Assembly (NCBI GenBank): GCA_021413965.1
Contig: JAIOPI010000024.1
Span: 1 to 64,000, forward strand
From: Lentisphaerota bacterium
Lineage (GTDB): Bacteria; Verrucomicrobiota; Kiritimatiellia; UBA8416; JAIOPI01
DNA: 64,000 nucleotides
Reading direction: 5' to 3'
Both the position numbers and the translations under genes were made by a program. Position 1 is the first letter of the stretch, and each line of letters opens with the position of its first letter. The notes under the pieces were generated by a model. It was not told where the DNA came from and searched no databases. It saw only the letters and a program-made list of their open reading frames with translations. Shown here piece by piece: positions 16,435 through 26,500 of this stretch.

Positions 16435-17367
16435 ATGCAGGAGTGGCTGGCGGATAAGGAAGGGGCCGGCAACCGCCTCGATCTCTGGGTCGAGACCCGC
16501 GTGCCCGAACTGTCGCGCGCCCGCATCCAGGCACTCGTAAAGCGCGGCCTCATCACGGTCAATGGGCAGTCCGCCAAGGCGCACCTCAAGATCCGTCCCG
16601 GCATGACCGTGCGCGTCGTCGTGCCACCGCCCGAACCGCTGGCCCTGACGCCGGAGGCGATCCCGCTCGACATCCTCTTCGAGGATCGGGACCTCATCGT
16701 ACTCAACAAGCCCGCCGGCCTGGTCGTGCATCCCGCCGCCGGCCACCCGTCGGGCACGCTGGTCAATGCGCTGCTCCACCATTGCCACGATCTGGCCGGC
16801 ATCAACGGCACCCAGCGCCCCGGCATCGTGCACCGCCTCGATCGCGACACGACCGGCGTCATGGTCGTGGCCAAGCACGATCACGCCATGCAGGCCCTCG
16901 CCGAACAGTTCAAGGCGGGCGTCGTGCACAAGCAGTACGTCGCCCTCGTGCACGGCGTGCCCACACCCGACACGGGCACGATCGAAAGCCTGATCGGCCG
17001 CAGCCGCCACGACCGCAAGAAGATGTCGGCGACCCCCTCGCATGGCCGGCGGGCCGTGACGCATTACGAGGTGGCCGAAGTCCTGGGCGATCTGGCGCGG
17101 CTCAACCTGCGCATCGAAACCGGGCGCACCCACCAGATTCGCGTGCACCTCACCCACATCGGCCATCCGGTTGTGGGCGACGCCACCTACGGCAGCCGCC
17201 GCGCCACCGCCGGGGCCACACGCCAGATGCTGCACGCCGCCAGCCTGAGCTTCTACCACCCCAAGAGCGGCAAGCGCCTGACCTTCGAGGCCCCGCTCCC
17301 CGCCGACATGGTCGCCCTGCTGGGAACGTTGCGCCGCGCCGCGCGCAAGGCGCGCCCCGGGAAATAG
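16435..17367 (+). CDS. RluD-family ribosomal RNA pseudouridine synthase
   Basis: A 310-residue protein with an S4 RNA-binding domain (about residues 12-75) and an RluA/RluD catalytic domain. It holds the motif HRLDRDTTG with catalytic Asp136, then TGRTHQIRVH. The order S4 then catalytic domain fits RluD, which modifies helix 69 of 23S rRNA, but RluC-type specificity cannot be excluded. It is probably cotranscribed with lgt (3-base gap). Confidence 0.9.
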   Translation: MQEWLADKEGAGNRLDLWVETRVPELSRARIQALVKRGLITVNGQSAKAHLKIRPGMTVRVVVPPPEPLALTPEAIPLDILFEDRDLIVLNKPAGLVVHPAAGHPSGTLVNALLHHCHDLAGINGTQRPGIVHRLDRDTTGVMVVAKHDHAMQALAEQFKAGVVHKQYVALVHGVPTPDTGTIESLIGRSRHDRKKMSATPSHGRRAVTHYEVAEVLGDLARLNLRIETGRTHQIRVHLTHIGHPVVGDATYGSRRATAGATRQMLHAASLSFYHPKSGKRLTFEAPLPADMVALLGTLRRAARKARPGK

Positions 17368-17521
17368 ACGCCGCCGCGGCGCCTGCCTCCGGCCTGCAGG
17401 CACCGGCGCGCCGCAGGCGGGCACCCGGCGCCACCCGATGCCGGCGGCGATTTTGCCCGCCAGGGGCGCGCTTCGGGGTGGACAAGCATTTCGCGCCCCC
17501 CTACCCTCCCGTCATTCACGC

Positions 17522-18172
17522 ATGCTGACTCCAGAAACCATCACACTCGCCCAACAGCTGTGGGATTACCACCACGTCGGCCACACGGTGGACCCGGCCG
17601 ATTGCATCCTCGTCCTGGGCAGCCACGACCTCCGCGTCGCCGAGCGCGGCGCGGAACTGTTCCTGGCGGGACTCGCCCCCTGGCTCGTCATGTCCGGCGG
17701 ACTCGGCAATCTGACCCTCGGCGTGTGGACCGAACCGGAGGCGGACCGCTTTGCGCGCGTCGCCTGCGAGCTGGGCGTGCCGCCCGGCCGCATCCTCATC
17801 GAGAACCGGTCCACGAACACCGGCGAGAACATCGCCTACTCGCGCGACCTGCTGCGCGCCCGCGGCCTGGACCCCCAATCGTTTCTGGTCGTGCAGAAAC
17901 CCTACATGGAGCGCCGCGCCTTCGCCACGTTCAAGCAGCGCTGGCCGGAGAAGGACATTCGCGTGACCTCCCCGCAGATCGCGTTTGCCGACTACCCGAC
18001 CCCCGACATTTCCATGGAGGATGTGATTCACATCATGGTCGGGGACCTGCAGCGCATCATCGAGTATCCGTCAAAGGGATTTCAAATCGCGCAGGACGTG
18101 CCGCCGGCCATTCACGCGGCCTTCGCCGAACTCGTTCGCCGCGGCTACACACGGCACCTGATCAATACCTGA
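17522..18172 (+). CDS. YdcF-like DUF218 protein
   Basis: A 216-residue protein with the DUF218 pattern: an early CILVLGSHDLRVAERG block, the glycine-rich MSGGLGN segment, and ENRSTNTGENIAYSRDLL. YdcF/SanA-type DUF218 proteins are linked to envelope or cell-wall processes and some bind S-adenosylmethionine. This one lacks an N-terminal membrane anchor and is therefore more like cytosolic YdcF. It heads a plus-strand run with the esterase 25 bases downstream. Confidence 0.8.
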   Translation: MLTPETITLAQQLWDYHHVGHTVDPADCILVLGSHDLRVAERGAELFLAGLAPWLVMSGGLGNLTLGVWTEPEADRFARVACELGVPPGRILIENRSTNTGENIAYSRDLLRARGLDPQSFLVVQKPYMERRAFATFKQRWPEKDIRVTSPQIAFADYPTPDISMEDVIHIMVGDLQRIIEYPSKGFQIAQDVPPAIHAAFAELVRRGYTRHLINT

Positions 18173-18197
18173 GAACCCTCCATCCGTATCGCCAGCC

Positions 18198-19076
18198 ATG
18201 CACACCCACATCTTCAAATCCATCGACGGTTGTGACATCCGGGCCGACGTTCATCCCGCCTGCGGCGTGAGCGGCCCCGCCCCGGCCATCGTCTGGCTGC
18301 ATGGCGGGGCCCTGATGTGGGGCTCCTGCGCGTATATGACCCGCCCCGAGCAGGTGGAACTCTACACCCGCGCCGGCTACACCTTCATCGCGATGGACTA
18401 CCGCCTCGCCCCCGAGAGCAAACTCCCCGACATCCTCGCCGATGTCACGGATGGCATCCGCTGGGTGCGCGATCGCGGCCCCCGGGAATTGGGCATCCGC
18501 CCGGATCGCCTCGCGCTGATCGGCCACTCGGCGGGCGGCTATCTCGCCCTGCTGGCGGGCGCCCGCGTGCGGCCCGCCGTGCAGGCGGTCGTATCGCTCT
18601 ATGGCTACGGGGACATTGCCGCCCCGTGGTACACGCAACCCAGTCCGCACGCGCTGCAGCATCCGCGCGTGACGGAAGCCGAGGCGCGCGCGGTCGTCGG
18701 ATCCCGCCCCCTGTCCCAAGCCGGCCGCGAGCGCGGCACGTTCTACCGGTGGTGCCGCCAGAACGGCGTGTGGCCGCGCGAGGTGACCGGCATCGACGCC
18801 GCCGTCTCCCCGCACGCGCTCAGCGACTTCTGCCCCGCCGCCTTGGTGGATGCCCACTATCCGCCGACCTTCCTGGCGCACGGCGACCAGGACGACGACG
18901 TGCCCTGCGCGCTTTCCGCCGCCATGGCGGCGGCCCTCCAGCGCGGCGGCATCCCCCACGCATACCGCACCCTCACGGGTTTCGGCCACGTCTTTGACGA
19001 TCACTTCTCACACCCCGCTGTGATCGAAACGTTCGTCGATGTGCTCACGTTCCTGGCCACGCATCTGCAGGATTAA
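18198..19076 (+). CDS. Alpha/beta hydrolase of the acetyl-esterase/HSL type
   Basis: A 292-residue protein with the oxyanion-hole motif HGG (35-37) and nucleophile elbow GHSAGG (Ser111). A late HGDQDDDVP region and GFGHVFDDH supply candidate Asp and His of the triad. Such enzymes deacylate small esters. Adjacency to a polysaccharide deacetylase, an aminotransferase and an epimerase-like gene suggests processing of an acylated sugar or amino compound, but the substrate cannot be read from sequence. There is no signal peptide, so it is cytoplasmic. Confidence 0.85.
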   Translation: MHTHIFKSIDGCDIRADVHPACGVSGPAPAIVWLHGGALMWGSCAYMTRPEQVELYTRAGYTFIAMDYRLAPESKLPDILADVTDGIRWVRDRGPRELGIRPDRLALIGHSAGGYLALLAGARVRPAVQAVVSLYGYGDIAAPWYTQPSPHALQHPRVTEAEARAVVGSRPLSQAGRERGTFYRWCRQNGVWPREVTGIDAAVSPHALSDFCPAALVDAHYPPTFLAHGDQDDDVPCALSAAMAAALQRGGIPHAYRTLTGFGHVFDDHFSHPAVIETFVDVLTFLATHLQD

Positions 19077-19187
19077 CCCCATGGCCCCCACCGCAGAATG
19101 CCCGGCCCGCACGACGTTGGCCGCCGGCCGCTTCCCGTCTGTCGGGTGTCCATCGCCACTCGGGTTTCACATGCCGGATCTCCTGAC

Positions 19188-19931
19188 ATGAAGACGCACT
19201 TCCCCTGGCCGAATGGCGCGCGCGGAGCGCTCAGCCTGACCTTTGACGATGCGCGCCCCAGCCAGGTCGCCGCCGGCCTGCCCATTCTCGACCGGCACGG
19301 CGTGCGCGCCACGTTCTACGTCTCGCCGGCGGGCGTGCAGGCGCGGACGGAAGCCTGGAAGCAGGCGGCGCAACGCGGGCACGAGATCGGCAATCACACG
19401 TGGACGCATCCCTGCAGCGGCAACTTCGCCTTCGTCCGGGCCAACGGCAATCCGCTTGAGGACTACACGCTGGAACGCATGGAGGCGGACATCGCCGACG
19501 CGGACGCCTGGATCGAACGCGAACTGGGGATCCGGCCGCAAACGTTCGCCTACCCGTGCGGCGAAACGTTCGTCGGCCGCGGGGAAAAGCTACAGAGTTA
19601 CAGTCCGCTCGTGGCGCGCCGCTATCTCGCCGGCCGCGGCTTTCGCCAGGAGTACCACAACCACCCCCTCCATGGAGACCTGGCACGCCTGGCCGGCACC
19701 GAAGCGGACGGGGCCTCCTTCGCCTATCTGCGCGCACAAATCAACCGCGCTCTCGACGAAGGCTGCTGGCTGGTGCTCGTGGCGCATGAGGTCGGCGAGA
19801 AGCAGGCCCAGGCCCTGTCGGCGACGGTGCTCGACCAGCTCTGCGCCCACGCCATGCGCCCCGGCAGCGACCTCTGGGTCGACACGGTGGCCGCGGTGGC
19901 CACCCATATCGCCGCACATCGCAACCGCTAA
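19188..19931 (+). CDS. Polysaccharide deacetylase (CE4/NodB-like)
   Basis: A 247-residue protein with the NodB metal-binding motifs LTFDDARPS (Asp20, Asp21) and HTWTHP (His70, His74), followed by PQTFAYPCGE. No signal peptide is seen, so a cytoplasmic role on small N-acetyl or N-formyl substrates is more likely than cell-wall chitin deacetylation. The start is ATG at 19188 (MKTHFPWPNG); an upstream frame start lacks a plausible ribosome binding site. An AAGGAGG sequence follows the stop and serves the aminotransferase gene 11 bases on. Confidence 0.87.
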   Translation: MKTHFPWPNGARGALSLTFDDARPSQVAAGLPILDRHGVRATFYVSPAGVQARTEAWKQAAQRGHEIGNHTWTHPCSGNFAFVRANGNPLEDYTLERMEADIADADAWIERELGIRPQTFAYPCGETFVGRGEKLQSYSPLVARRYLAGRGFRQEYHNHPLHGDLARLAGTEADGASFAYLRAQINRALDEGCWLVLVAHEVGEKQAQALSATVLDQLCAHAMRPGSDLWVDTVAAVATHIAAHRNR

Positions 19932-19942
19932 GGAGGTCAGCC

Positions 19943-21112
19943 ATGTATCGGGTTGGAAAGCCGGAAATCGACGCCATCGCCTCGGTGATCCGCAGCGGTA
20001 ACCTGTTCCGCTACCAGAAGACGGAGAGCGCCTGCGCCCGCTTCGAGCGGCGCTACGCGGCCTATCTGGATGCCCGGCACGTCCTGCTCACCTCCAGCGG
20101 AACGACCGCGCTGACCGCGGCGCTGGTGGCCCTGGACATCGGGCCCGGAGACGAGGTCATGGTTCCCGCCTGCACGTACATGGCCACCGCCTGCGCCGTG
20201 CTCGCCGCGGGCGCCATCCCCGTCATCGTCGACGTGGATGAGTCGATCACCATGGATCCCGCCGCGCTGGACGACGCCGTCGGGCCCCGGACCCGGGCGG
20301 TGATTCCGGTTCACATGTGGGGACTGCCCTGCAACATGAATGCCATCATGCGCGTGGCCCGCCGTCGCAAGCTGCTGGTCATCGAGGACGCCTGCCAGGC
20401 GGTGGGCGGCGGCTATCACGGCCGCAAGCTCGGCACCATCGGCGATGCCGGCGCGTTCAGCTTCAACTACTACAAGAACATGACCTGCGGCGAAGGCGGC
20501 GCCGTCGTCACCCGCCGCGCCCGCGCGGCGGCGCGCGCGGCCTGCATGATCGATTGCTGCGGGTTCTACTGGAAGGGCCGCCAGCAGAGCGTGCATCCCT
20601 TCACCAGCAACGGCTCGCGCGCCTCCGAACTCGAAGGGGCCATGCTGAACGTGCAGCTTGATCGCATCGATGCCATCGTGCGCGGACTGCGACGCCACAA
20701 GCACCGTGTCCTGAACGCCACCGCCAAGACCGGCTTGCAGCCGATTCCGCTCCACAGCCCCGCCGATGAATGCGGCGCCCAGGTGGTGTACCTGTTGCCG
20801 ACGCGCGCGCAGGCGGACGCCTTTGCCCGGCAGGTGGCCGGCACGGTGGTGGGCAAGACGGGCCGGCACATCTACACGGAGTGGGACCCGATCTTCCGCC
20901 GCGAAGGCGCGCACCATCCCGCACTCAATCCGTATCGGCTGCCGCAGAACCGGGGGTGCCGGATGACCTACCGCAAGAACATGTGCCCGCGCTCGCTGGA
21001 CATCCTCCACCGTGCCGTGATGATCGCCATGCACCCGGACCGCAAGGCGGCCGACGTGGACGACCTGATTGCGAAGATCCGCGCGGCGGCGAGTCTGGCC
21101 GGTGTCAGGTGA
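19943..21112 (+). CDS. DegT/DnrJ/EryC1/StrS family PLP aminotransferase
   Basis: A 389-residue type I fold PLP enzyme. The PLP-binding lysine is Lys178 in FSFNYYKNMTCGEGG, and SSGTTAL (51-57) binds the phosphate. Family members transaminate nucleotide-linked or free keto-sugars and inositols. The gene follows AAGGAGGTC (19931-19939) and ends the plus-strand run that starts with the YdcF-like gene. The next two genes run on the opposite strand and converge on it. Combined with the deacetylase it could act on an amino-sugar. Confidence 0.9.
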   Translation: MYRVGKPEIDAIASVIRSGNLFRYQKTESACARFERRYAAYLDARHVLLTSSGTTALTAALVALDIGPGDEVMVPACTYMATACAVLAAGAIPVIVDVDESITMDPAALDDAVGPRTRAVIPVHMWGLPCNMNAIMRVARRRKLLVIEDACQAVGGGYHGRKLGTIGDAGAFSFNYYKNMTCGEGGAVVTRRARAAARAACMIDCCGFYWKGRQQSVHPFTSNGSRASELEGAMLNVQLDRIDAIVRGLRRHKHRVLNATAKTGLQPIPLHSPADECGAQVVYLLPTRAQADAFARQVAGTVVGKTGRHIYTEWDPIFRREGAHHPALNPYRLPQNRGCRMTYRKNMCPRSLDILHRAVMIAMHPDRKAADVDDLIAKIRAAASLAGVR

Positions 21113-21152
21113 TCGGCCCAGGCGTGTAACGCCTGCATGCGGCTTCTGATTC

Positions 21153-22175
21153 TCAGTAGCGCCCGTCCTGCGCTTCGAAATGCGTGGGCTTGCCGAGGGT
21201 GTTGCCGCCGGCGGTAAACCAGTGCGCGATCCAGCGCACCATCTGGTCAACCGGCACGGAGAGCGGGCCGAACGTTGCGATGGCTTGCGCGGCATTGCCG
21301 AGGTAGCCGCGGCCATTTTCCGTGTTCACAAAGCGCACGGGCTTGTTGAACCGCTGGCCGAACTCTTCGGCGACGCGGCGAATGGACACGATCGGCCCCG
21401 TCACGTTCAGCGGCACCGCGGGACTCGCCGCGAGGGCCAGGCTGCGCAGAATCTGGTCCGCCGCATCGCCCTGCCAGATCACATTGGCGTGCCCGGTCTG
21501 CACGTCCACCGGCTCGCCGTGCCAGACACGCGACGCGACATCCACCAGCACGCCGTACCGCAATTCGACGGCGTAGAAGAGCCGGATGTGGACAACCTTT
21601 TCCCCTGCGGTGGCCGAGAAGTAGTCGAAGACGCGTTCGCGGCCCAGGCAGGACTGGGCGTACTCGCCCACCGGCTCCGGCGGCGTGGCTTCGGTGGCGC
21701 CACCGCTGTCAACGTGCAGGATGGGATACACACAACCGGTCGAAAACATGACCACGCGCGACGGCGTGAACGTCGAGGCGATGTGGTAGGGCAGAATCAC
21801 GTTCGAGGCCCAGGTGAGATGCTCCGCGCCGGTCGAACCGAACTTGCGCCCGGCCATGTAGATCACGTTGGCGACGCGCGGCAGCCGGCGGACGGCATCG
21901 AGATCCATGAGGTCGCAAGCGATGCTGCGCACGCCGTGCGCTTCCATTTCGGGCAGCGGCTTGCGCGCGACCGCGATGACGTCCTTGCGCACACCGGCCT
22001 CGTCCGCCGCGCGCCGCGCCATGCGTGCCAGCGTCGGCCCCATCTTGCCGCCCGCGCCCAGGATCAGCAAATCCCCGTCCAGGCGCCGCATGAACGCGAC
22101 GAGTTCCGCCGAAGGGCGGCTGAGGACTTCATCCAGCTGTTCGGTTGTATCGATCGTCGCGGGCCAGGATTGCAT
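21153..22175 (-). CDS. NAD(P)-binding epimerase/dehydratase-like protein with altered catalytic motif
   Basis: A 340-residue extended-SDR-like protein with the dinucleotide motif LILGAGGKMG (about 37-46) and the VIYMAG and VVMFSTGCVYP strands. At the catalytic YxxxK position it reads EYAQSCLG, so the lysine is absent. It may bind NAD without normal epimerase chemistry, or catalyse a different step. It lies 32 bases downstream of the M20 peptidase on the same strand and converges on the aminotransferase. Confidence 0.75.
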   Translation of the reverse strand: MQSWPATIDTTEQLDEVLSRPSAELVAFMRRLDGDLLILGAGGKMGPTLARMARRAADEAGVRKDVIAVARKPLPEMEAHGVRSIACDLMDLDAVRRLPRVANVIYMAGRKFGSTGAEHLTWASNVILPYHIASTFTPSRVVMFSTGCVYPILHVDSGGATEATPPEPVGEYAQSCLGRERVFDYFSATAGEKVVHIRLFYAVELRYGVLVDVASRVWHGEPVDVQTGHANVIWQGDAADQILRSLALAASPAVPLNVTGPIVSIRRVAEEFGQRFNKPVRFVNTENGRGYLGNAAQAIATFGPLSVPVDQMVRWIAHWFTAGGNTLGKPTHFEAQDGRY

Positions 22176-22207
22176 GCGTCACACCATGGTTTGACGGGCC
22201 CGGCCGG

Positions 22208-23398
22208 TCAGGCGCTGGCCGGCCAGGACGTTGTTCGACCGCATTCGCGTATGATCTCGGCGTAAACCCCCACGGCCTGCTCCACCGCGCGCACCTCAAT
22301 GAATTCGTCCTTCGTATGCGCCTGCTGGATGGAGCCGGGACCGAAGAGCAGGGAGGGCAGGCCCTGCGTGGCAAACACCCCCGCGTTCGAGGCCCAGGGC
22401 GCGGTCACAAAGCGCGCCGCCCCCAGCGCCCGCGCGCAACCGGCCGAGACCACCTGGGCGGCCCAGCCGTCCGTCGGCATCTCGAGCGGTTCGTAATACT
22501 GGGTGGCGTCGAGCGCGTACGTGAACGCCGGCGTGGCGGCGGCGAGCGCATCCAGTTTCGCGCGCGCCTCAGCCGTGAGCGCCTCGCGCGATTCACCCGG
22601 CAGGAGCCGCCGGTCCACCTCGATCGTGCACTCGGCGGGCACCACATTGGCCTGCGTGCCGCCCGTGATGGTGCCGACGCTCATCGTCGCCGCGCCCAGC
22701 AGCGGGTGGCGGCGGTCGCGCAGCGCCGGGATCATCTCGGCCTCGATACACTGCAGGACGCGATTCATCTGGTAGATCGCGTTCACGCCGCGCTCCGGCG
22801 CCGAACTGTGCGCCGCCACGCCCTGCGTACGGATGCGCCAGCGCAGGGTTCCCTTGTGAGCGTGGCAAATCGCAAGATCGGTCGGCTCCCCCACGACGGC
22901 CAGGTCCGGCCGGAAGTCCGGACCGATCAGGCTGCGCGCGCCCCGGGCGCCAAGCTCCTCATCGCAGGCCGAGGCGAAGTACACCGTGACGGGCATCCGG
23001 CCGTCCTCGTCGAGCACCTTGCGGATTCCCAACAGCATGGCTGCCATGGGCCCCTTGGTGTCGCAGGCACCGCGACCGTACAGCCGGCCGTCGCGCACCG
23101 TGGGCGTGAACGGCGGAATGGTCATGTCCGCCGCCTGCACCGTGTCGCTGTGCGATTCCAACATGATCGACCGCCGCGCGTTGATCCCGTCGAAGCGAGC
23201 GACCAGATTGGGCCGGCCGGGCAGGACGTCCCGCACGGTCACGGCGGCGCCCCAGGAGCGAAGGCGGGTGGCAAGCAGGGCGGCCAGGCGCGCCTCGCCG
23301 AAGGGCGGCTCGATGGGCCAGCGGTCCGCGGGATTGACGCTTGGGCAAGCCACCAGTTCGGCAAGCAATTCAGTCACGGAGATGGACGTCGTATTCAT
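22208..23398 (-). CDS. M20 family metallopeptidase (ArgE/DapE-like)
   Basis: A 396-residue cytoplasmic di-zinc hydrolase. Metal ligands are visible in LESHSDTV, then GRGACDTKGPM and ACDEELGARG, with the dimerisation domain around AHSSAPERG. Family members remove acyl groups from amino acids or cleave dipeptides; ArgE, DapE and CPG2-like activities are all possible. The start chosen is ATG at 23398 (MNTTSISVTELL). The longer frame to 23485 adds low-complexity residues. It pairs with the epimerase-like gene downstream. Confidence 0.88.
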   Translation of the reverse strand: MNTTSISVTELLAELVACPSVNPADRWPIEPPFGEARLAALLATRLRSWGAAVTVRDVLPGRPNLVARFDGINARRSIMLESHSDTVQAADMTIPPFTPTVRDGRLYGRGACDTKGPMAAMLLGIRKVLDEDGRMPVTVYFASACDEELGARGARSLIGPDFRPDLAVVGEPTDLAICHAHKGTLRWRIRTQGVAAHSSAPERGVNAIYQMNRVLQCIEAEMIPALRDRRHPLLGAATMSVGTITGGTQANVVPAECTIEVDRRLLPGESREALTAEARAKLDALAAATPAFTYALDATQYYEPLEMPTDGWAAQVVSAGCARALGAARFVTAPWASNAGVFATQGLPSLLFGPGSIQQAHTKDEFIEVRAVEQAVGVYAEIIRECGRTTSWPASA

Positions 23399-23580
23399 TC
23401 CTGCAGGATTCCCTGGCGACGTTGCTTGATACCCTTTTTTCATCGGCGGTGCAATGTCCGTCGCCCGGCCAACTATTGCGGCCACCCATTGCGTTTGCCG
23501 CGCACACCACCGATTGCTATCGTGCCTGGCGTGGAGGGCACGTGACGGAATGTGATCTGAACGTTCAGGACCAGCCAGCC

Positions 23581-26500
23581 ATGCGCCCCCCTCCTGCTGG
23601 CTGGCGTGCCGCGCGCTTGCGCCCCGGCTGCCGCGCGTTGCCTGGTGGGCTGTTCTGGCTGTGGCTCACGCTCGCGGGGAGCGCGCAAACGGCCCTCACC
23701 ACCGTGCCCCTGGAGCCGGCAGGGCCCGTGCTGGCCGGCGATGATGCCTCCAATTACACGAACACCTGGTCCGGCAACGGCGGCGTCGGGTTCGAACCCT
23801 GGTACTTCGAAACGCTGGATACGCCCGTCGACCCGCCCCGCGCCTACCTGGCTTTTACGAACACGCACCCCGGCCTGACGACCATCGGCACCCCACCCGA
23901 CGGCGCAGCGTGGGGCCTGGACGCCAACCCGGGGCTGCCATGCTACATCATGGCCATCCGCCCGTTTCCGGCTAATGGACTGAATGCGTCGGGCCAGACG
24001 TTTGCGGTCTCCATGGCATGCGGCGCCGTGGGTTCGAACGCCATGGCCGCCGTAGGCGTCCAACTGCGCCGGTCCGAGGGCTTCTCGGAGCGCGAACGCG
24101 TCGAGTTGTCCGTGCTGGGCGGGAAGAGCACCTATACCGTCATCGACGCCGCTGGCCAGGTGGACACGGGCATCAACATCCACAGCGGCGGGGTTCGCCT
24201 GGTCTTCACACTCACCGGCCCGGACACCTACGAGCTCCACCTCAACCAAGCCGGCGACGGGACACCCATCGGCTCGGTGACAGGGACCATGGACAACTGG
24301 GGAATCATCGACGAAGTGCTGCTCTACAATGCCAGCGCCGGAACCAACCACGTGTACTTCAACAGTCTGGCCATCAACGGCGCGCCGATGGCTTCATCGA
24401 CCACCACCACCACCACCACCTCGACCTCGACCACCACCACGTCAACCACGTCAACGACCACCACCGCGGAGCCGTTTTACGTCGTCGCCGTTGATCCGCC
24501 GAATGCCGCGGTCGCGGCTCCGCTCGCCGGCCCCGTCGCGGTGACGTTCAGCGACGTGGTCGACCCGGCCACGGTGAACGCCAACACCTTCCGCGTGCAT
24601 GGGCGCCAGAGTGGACTCCGTCGCGGCACCTTTCTGGCCGATCCCGTGCGTTTTGTGCCGGACAGGCCGTTCCACCCGGGAGAATGGATCGATGTCACGC
24701 TAACCGCCGGCGTCCGCGCCACGAATGGCGCATCCCTCCGGCCGTATCAATGGAGCTTCACGACCAGGACACTGGGCAGCACGAACTTCAGCTTCGTCCG
24801 GGAAGCAAACTGGGGCGGGTCCATGCAGCAGCGTCCCGCCATGGGCGACCTGGACGGCGACGGCGACCTGGATGCCTGGGTGGCTTGCCGTGGTGACGAC
24901 GACTACATCTGGATTAACGACGGCGACGGGACCTTTGCCGCGGGACAGGAGATCCCACGTCCCTTCTCCATTTTCTATTACCCCTTTATGGATCACCTCC
25001 TCGGCGATATCAACGGGGACGGCCGCCTGGACGGCTTACCGCTTAATCCGGAACCCCGGGAACCACTTCCGGATCCGGGCCTCGTCATCTGGACCAACAC
25101 CGGCAACGGAACCTTCTCAGCGAGCACCCAGCACGTCGGCACCGCGTGGGGATTTGGATACGGATTGCTCCGCGATCTGGATGCGGACGGCAATCAAGAT
25201 GCGCTTGTCTCTCATGAATTTTCCCCGGGCGGCGGCGAACCCACGAATATCCTTTATCGGAATGACGGGTTCGGCAATCTTGACAACGGCGAGACCGTGA
25301 CCATCCTGGCCACGGGCCGGGTTGACCAGATCGTGACCGCCGACCTGGACACGGACGGCGACACGGATTTGGTGTGCGCCGGCGTGGACTACGCCACCGG
25401 GAGCGGCTACACACTCCTCATCATCTCGAATGCTGACGGGGCCGCATTCATCCCCAGCCAGCAGCTGGCCCTCACCAACTTCTCGGGTGGCACGGTGGCC
25501 TCGCTCGGCGATGTGGATGGCGACGGCGACTATGACGCAGTGCTGGGGGACTATGACGGCCGTCACGTGATCTTGAAAAATGATGGTGAGGGCATCTTCA
25601 CGCCGGCGGGGCAAATCGACACCGGGGAACACACGACAAGCCCCATCGGATTGGCCGACATCGATGGCGACGGCGACCTGGACGCCGTCATCGCCCCAAA
25701 CTACCAGGCCGGCGGGCCGGGGCGCGTGATGGTCAATGACGGATCCGGCCACTTCGCGACGTCGGAGGTTCTCCTGGTCGGCGAAGCCTGGTGGATGGAC
25801 GTGGCGGACATTGACCAGGATGGCGATCTCGATTTGGTCTATGGAGGCGTTCACCCGACCGTCTGCCGCCACATGAGCCTCTCGGAGGTGGGAGCAGAAC
25901 TCCGGGGACCTGAAGCGCTCGGCGCGGGCCAGCCATTCGCCTACACCATTGCGTATTCCAACAACGGCCCCGTTGGCGCACGCGCTCTGTCGATCACCGC
26001 CGCGTTGCCGGTTTCGCACCTTGATGTCCAAGGGGTCTCCGCAACCGGCATGCCGGCCCCGGTCCTCGACACCAACGCCCCCGCCTTGACGTGGCGGCTC
26101 GGCGGCGTCCTCGCGGCGGGACAAGGAGGCACACTGACGGTCACGGGAAGCGTGTACGCGGCGGCAGCGTCCGGCGCGGTCACGGCGCAGATCATGGTCG
26201 CCGTGGCCGAAATCGATGATGAGGCGAGCAACAACACCGACGCCAAGACGATTCACATCACAGCGTCCCCGCCGTTACCGGACACCGACGGCGACCGGAT
26301 ACCGGACGGGTGGGAAGTGGCACACGGGCTGGACCCGGGCGTCTCGAATGCCCCAGATGCCAACGCGGACGGCGACCCATTCTCCGACTGGGAGGAATAT
26401 GTCGCCGACTCAGACCCCACGAATCCAGCCGCGTATTTCGCCATCACGGCTATCTCCAACGGCGCCGCGTGGACCGTGTTTGTGGACGCCTCCACCGCTC

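Noticed and set aside
24396-24472. Short-period repeat resembling a CRISPR-like or microsatellite tract
   Set aside because: It is ACC/ACG codon repetition encoding a threonine-rich linker in the secreted FG-GAP protein. There are no spacers or direct repeats of CRISPR type.
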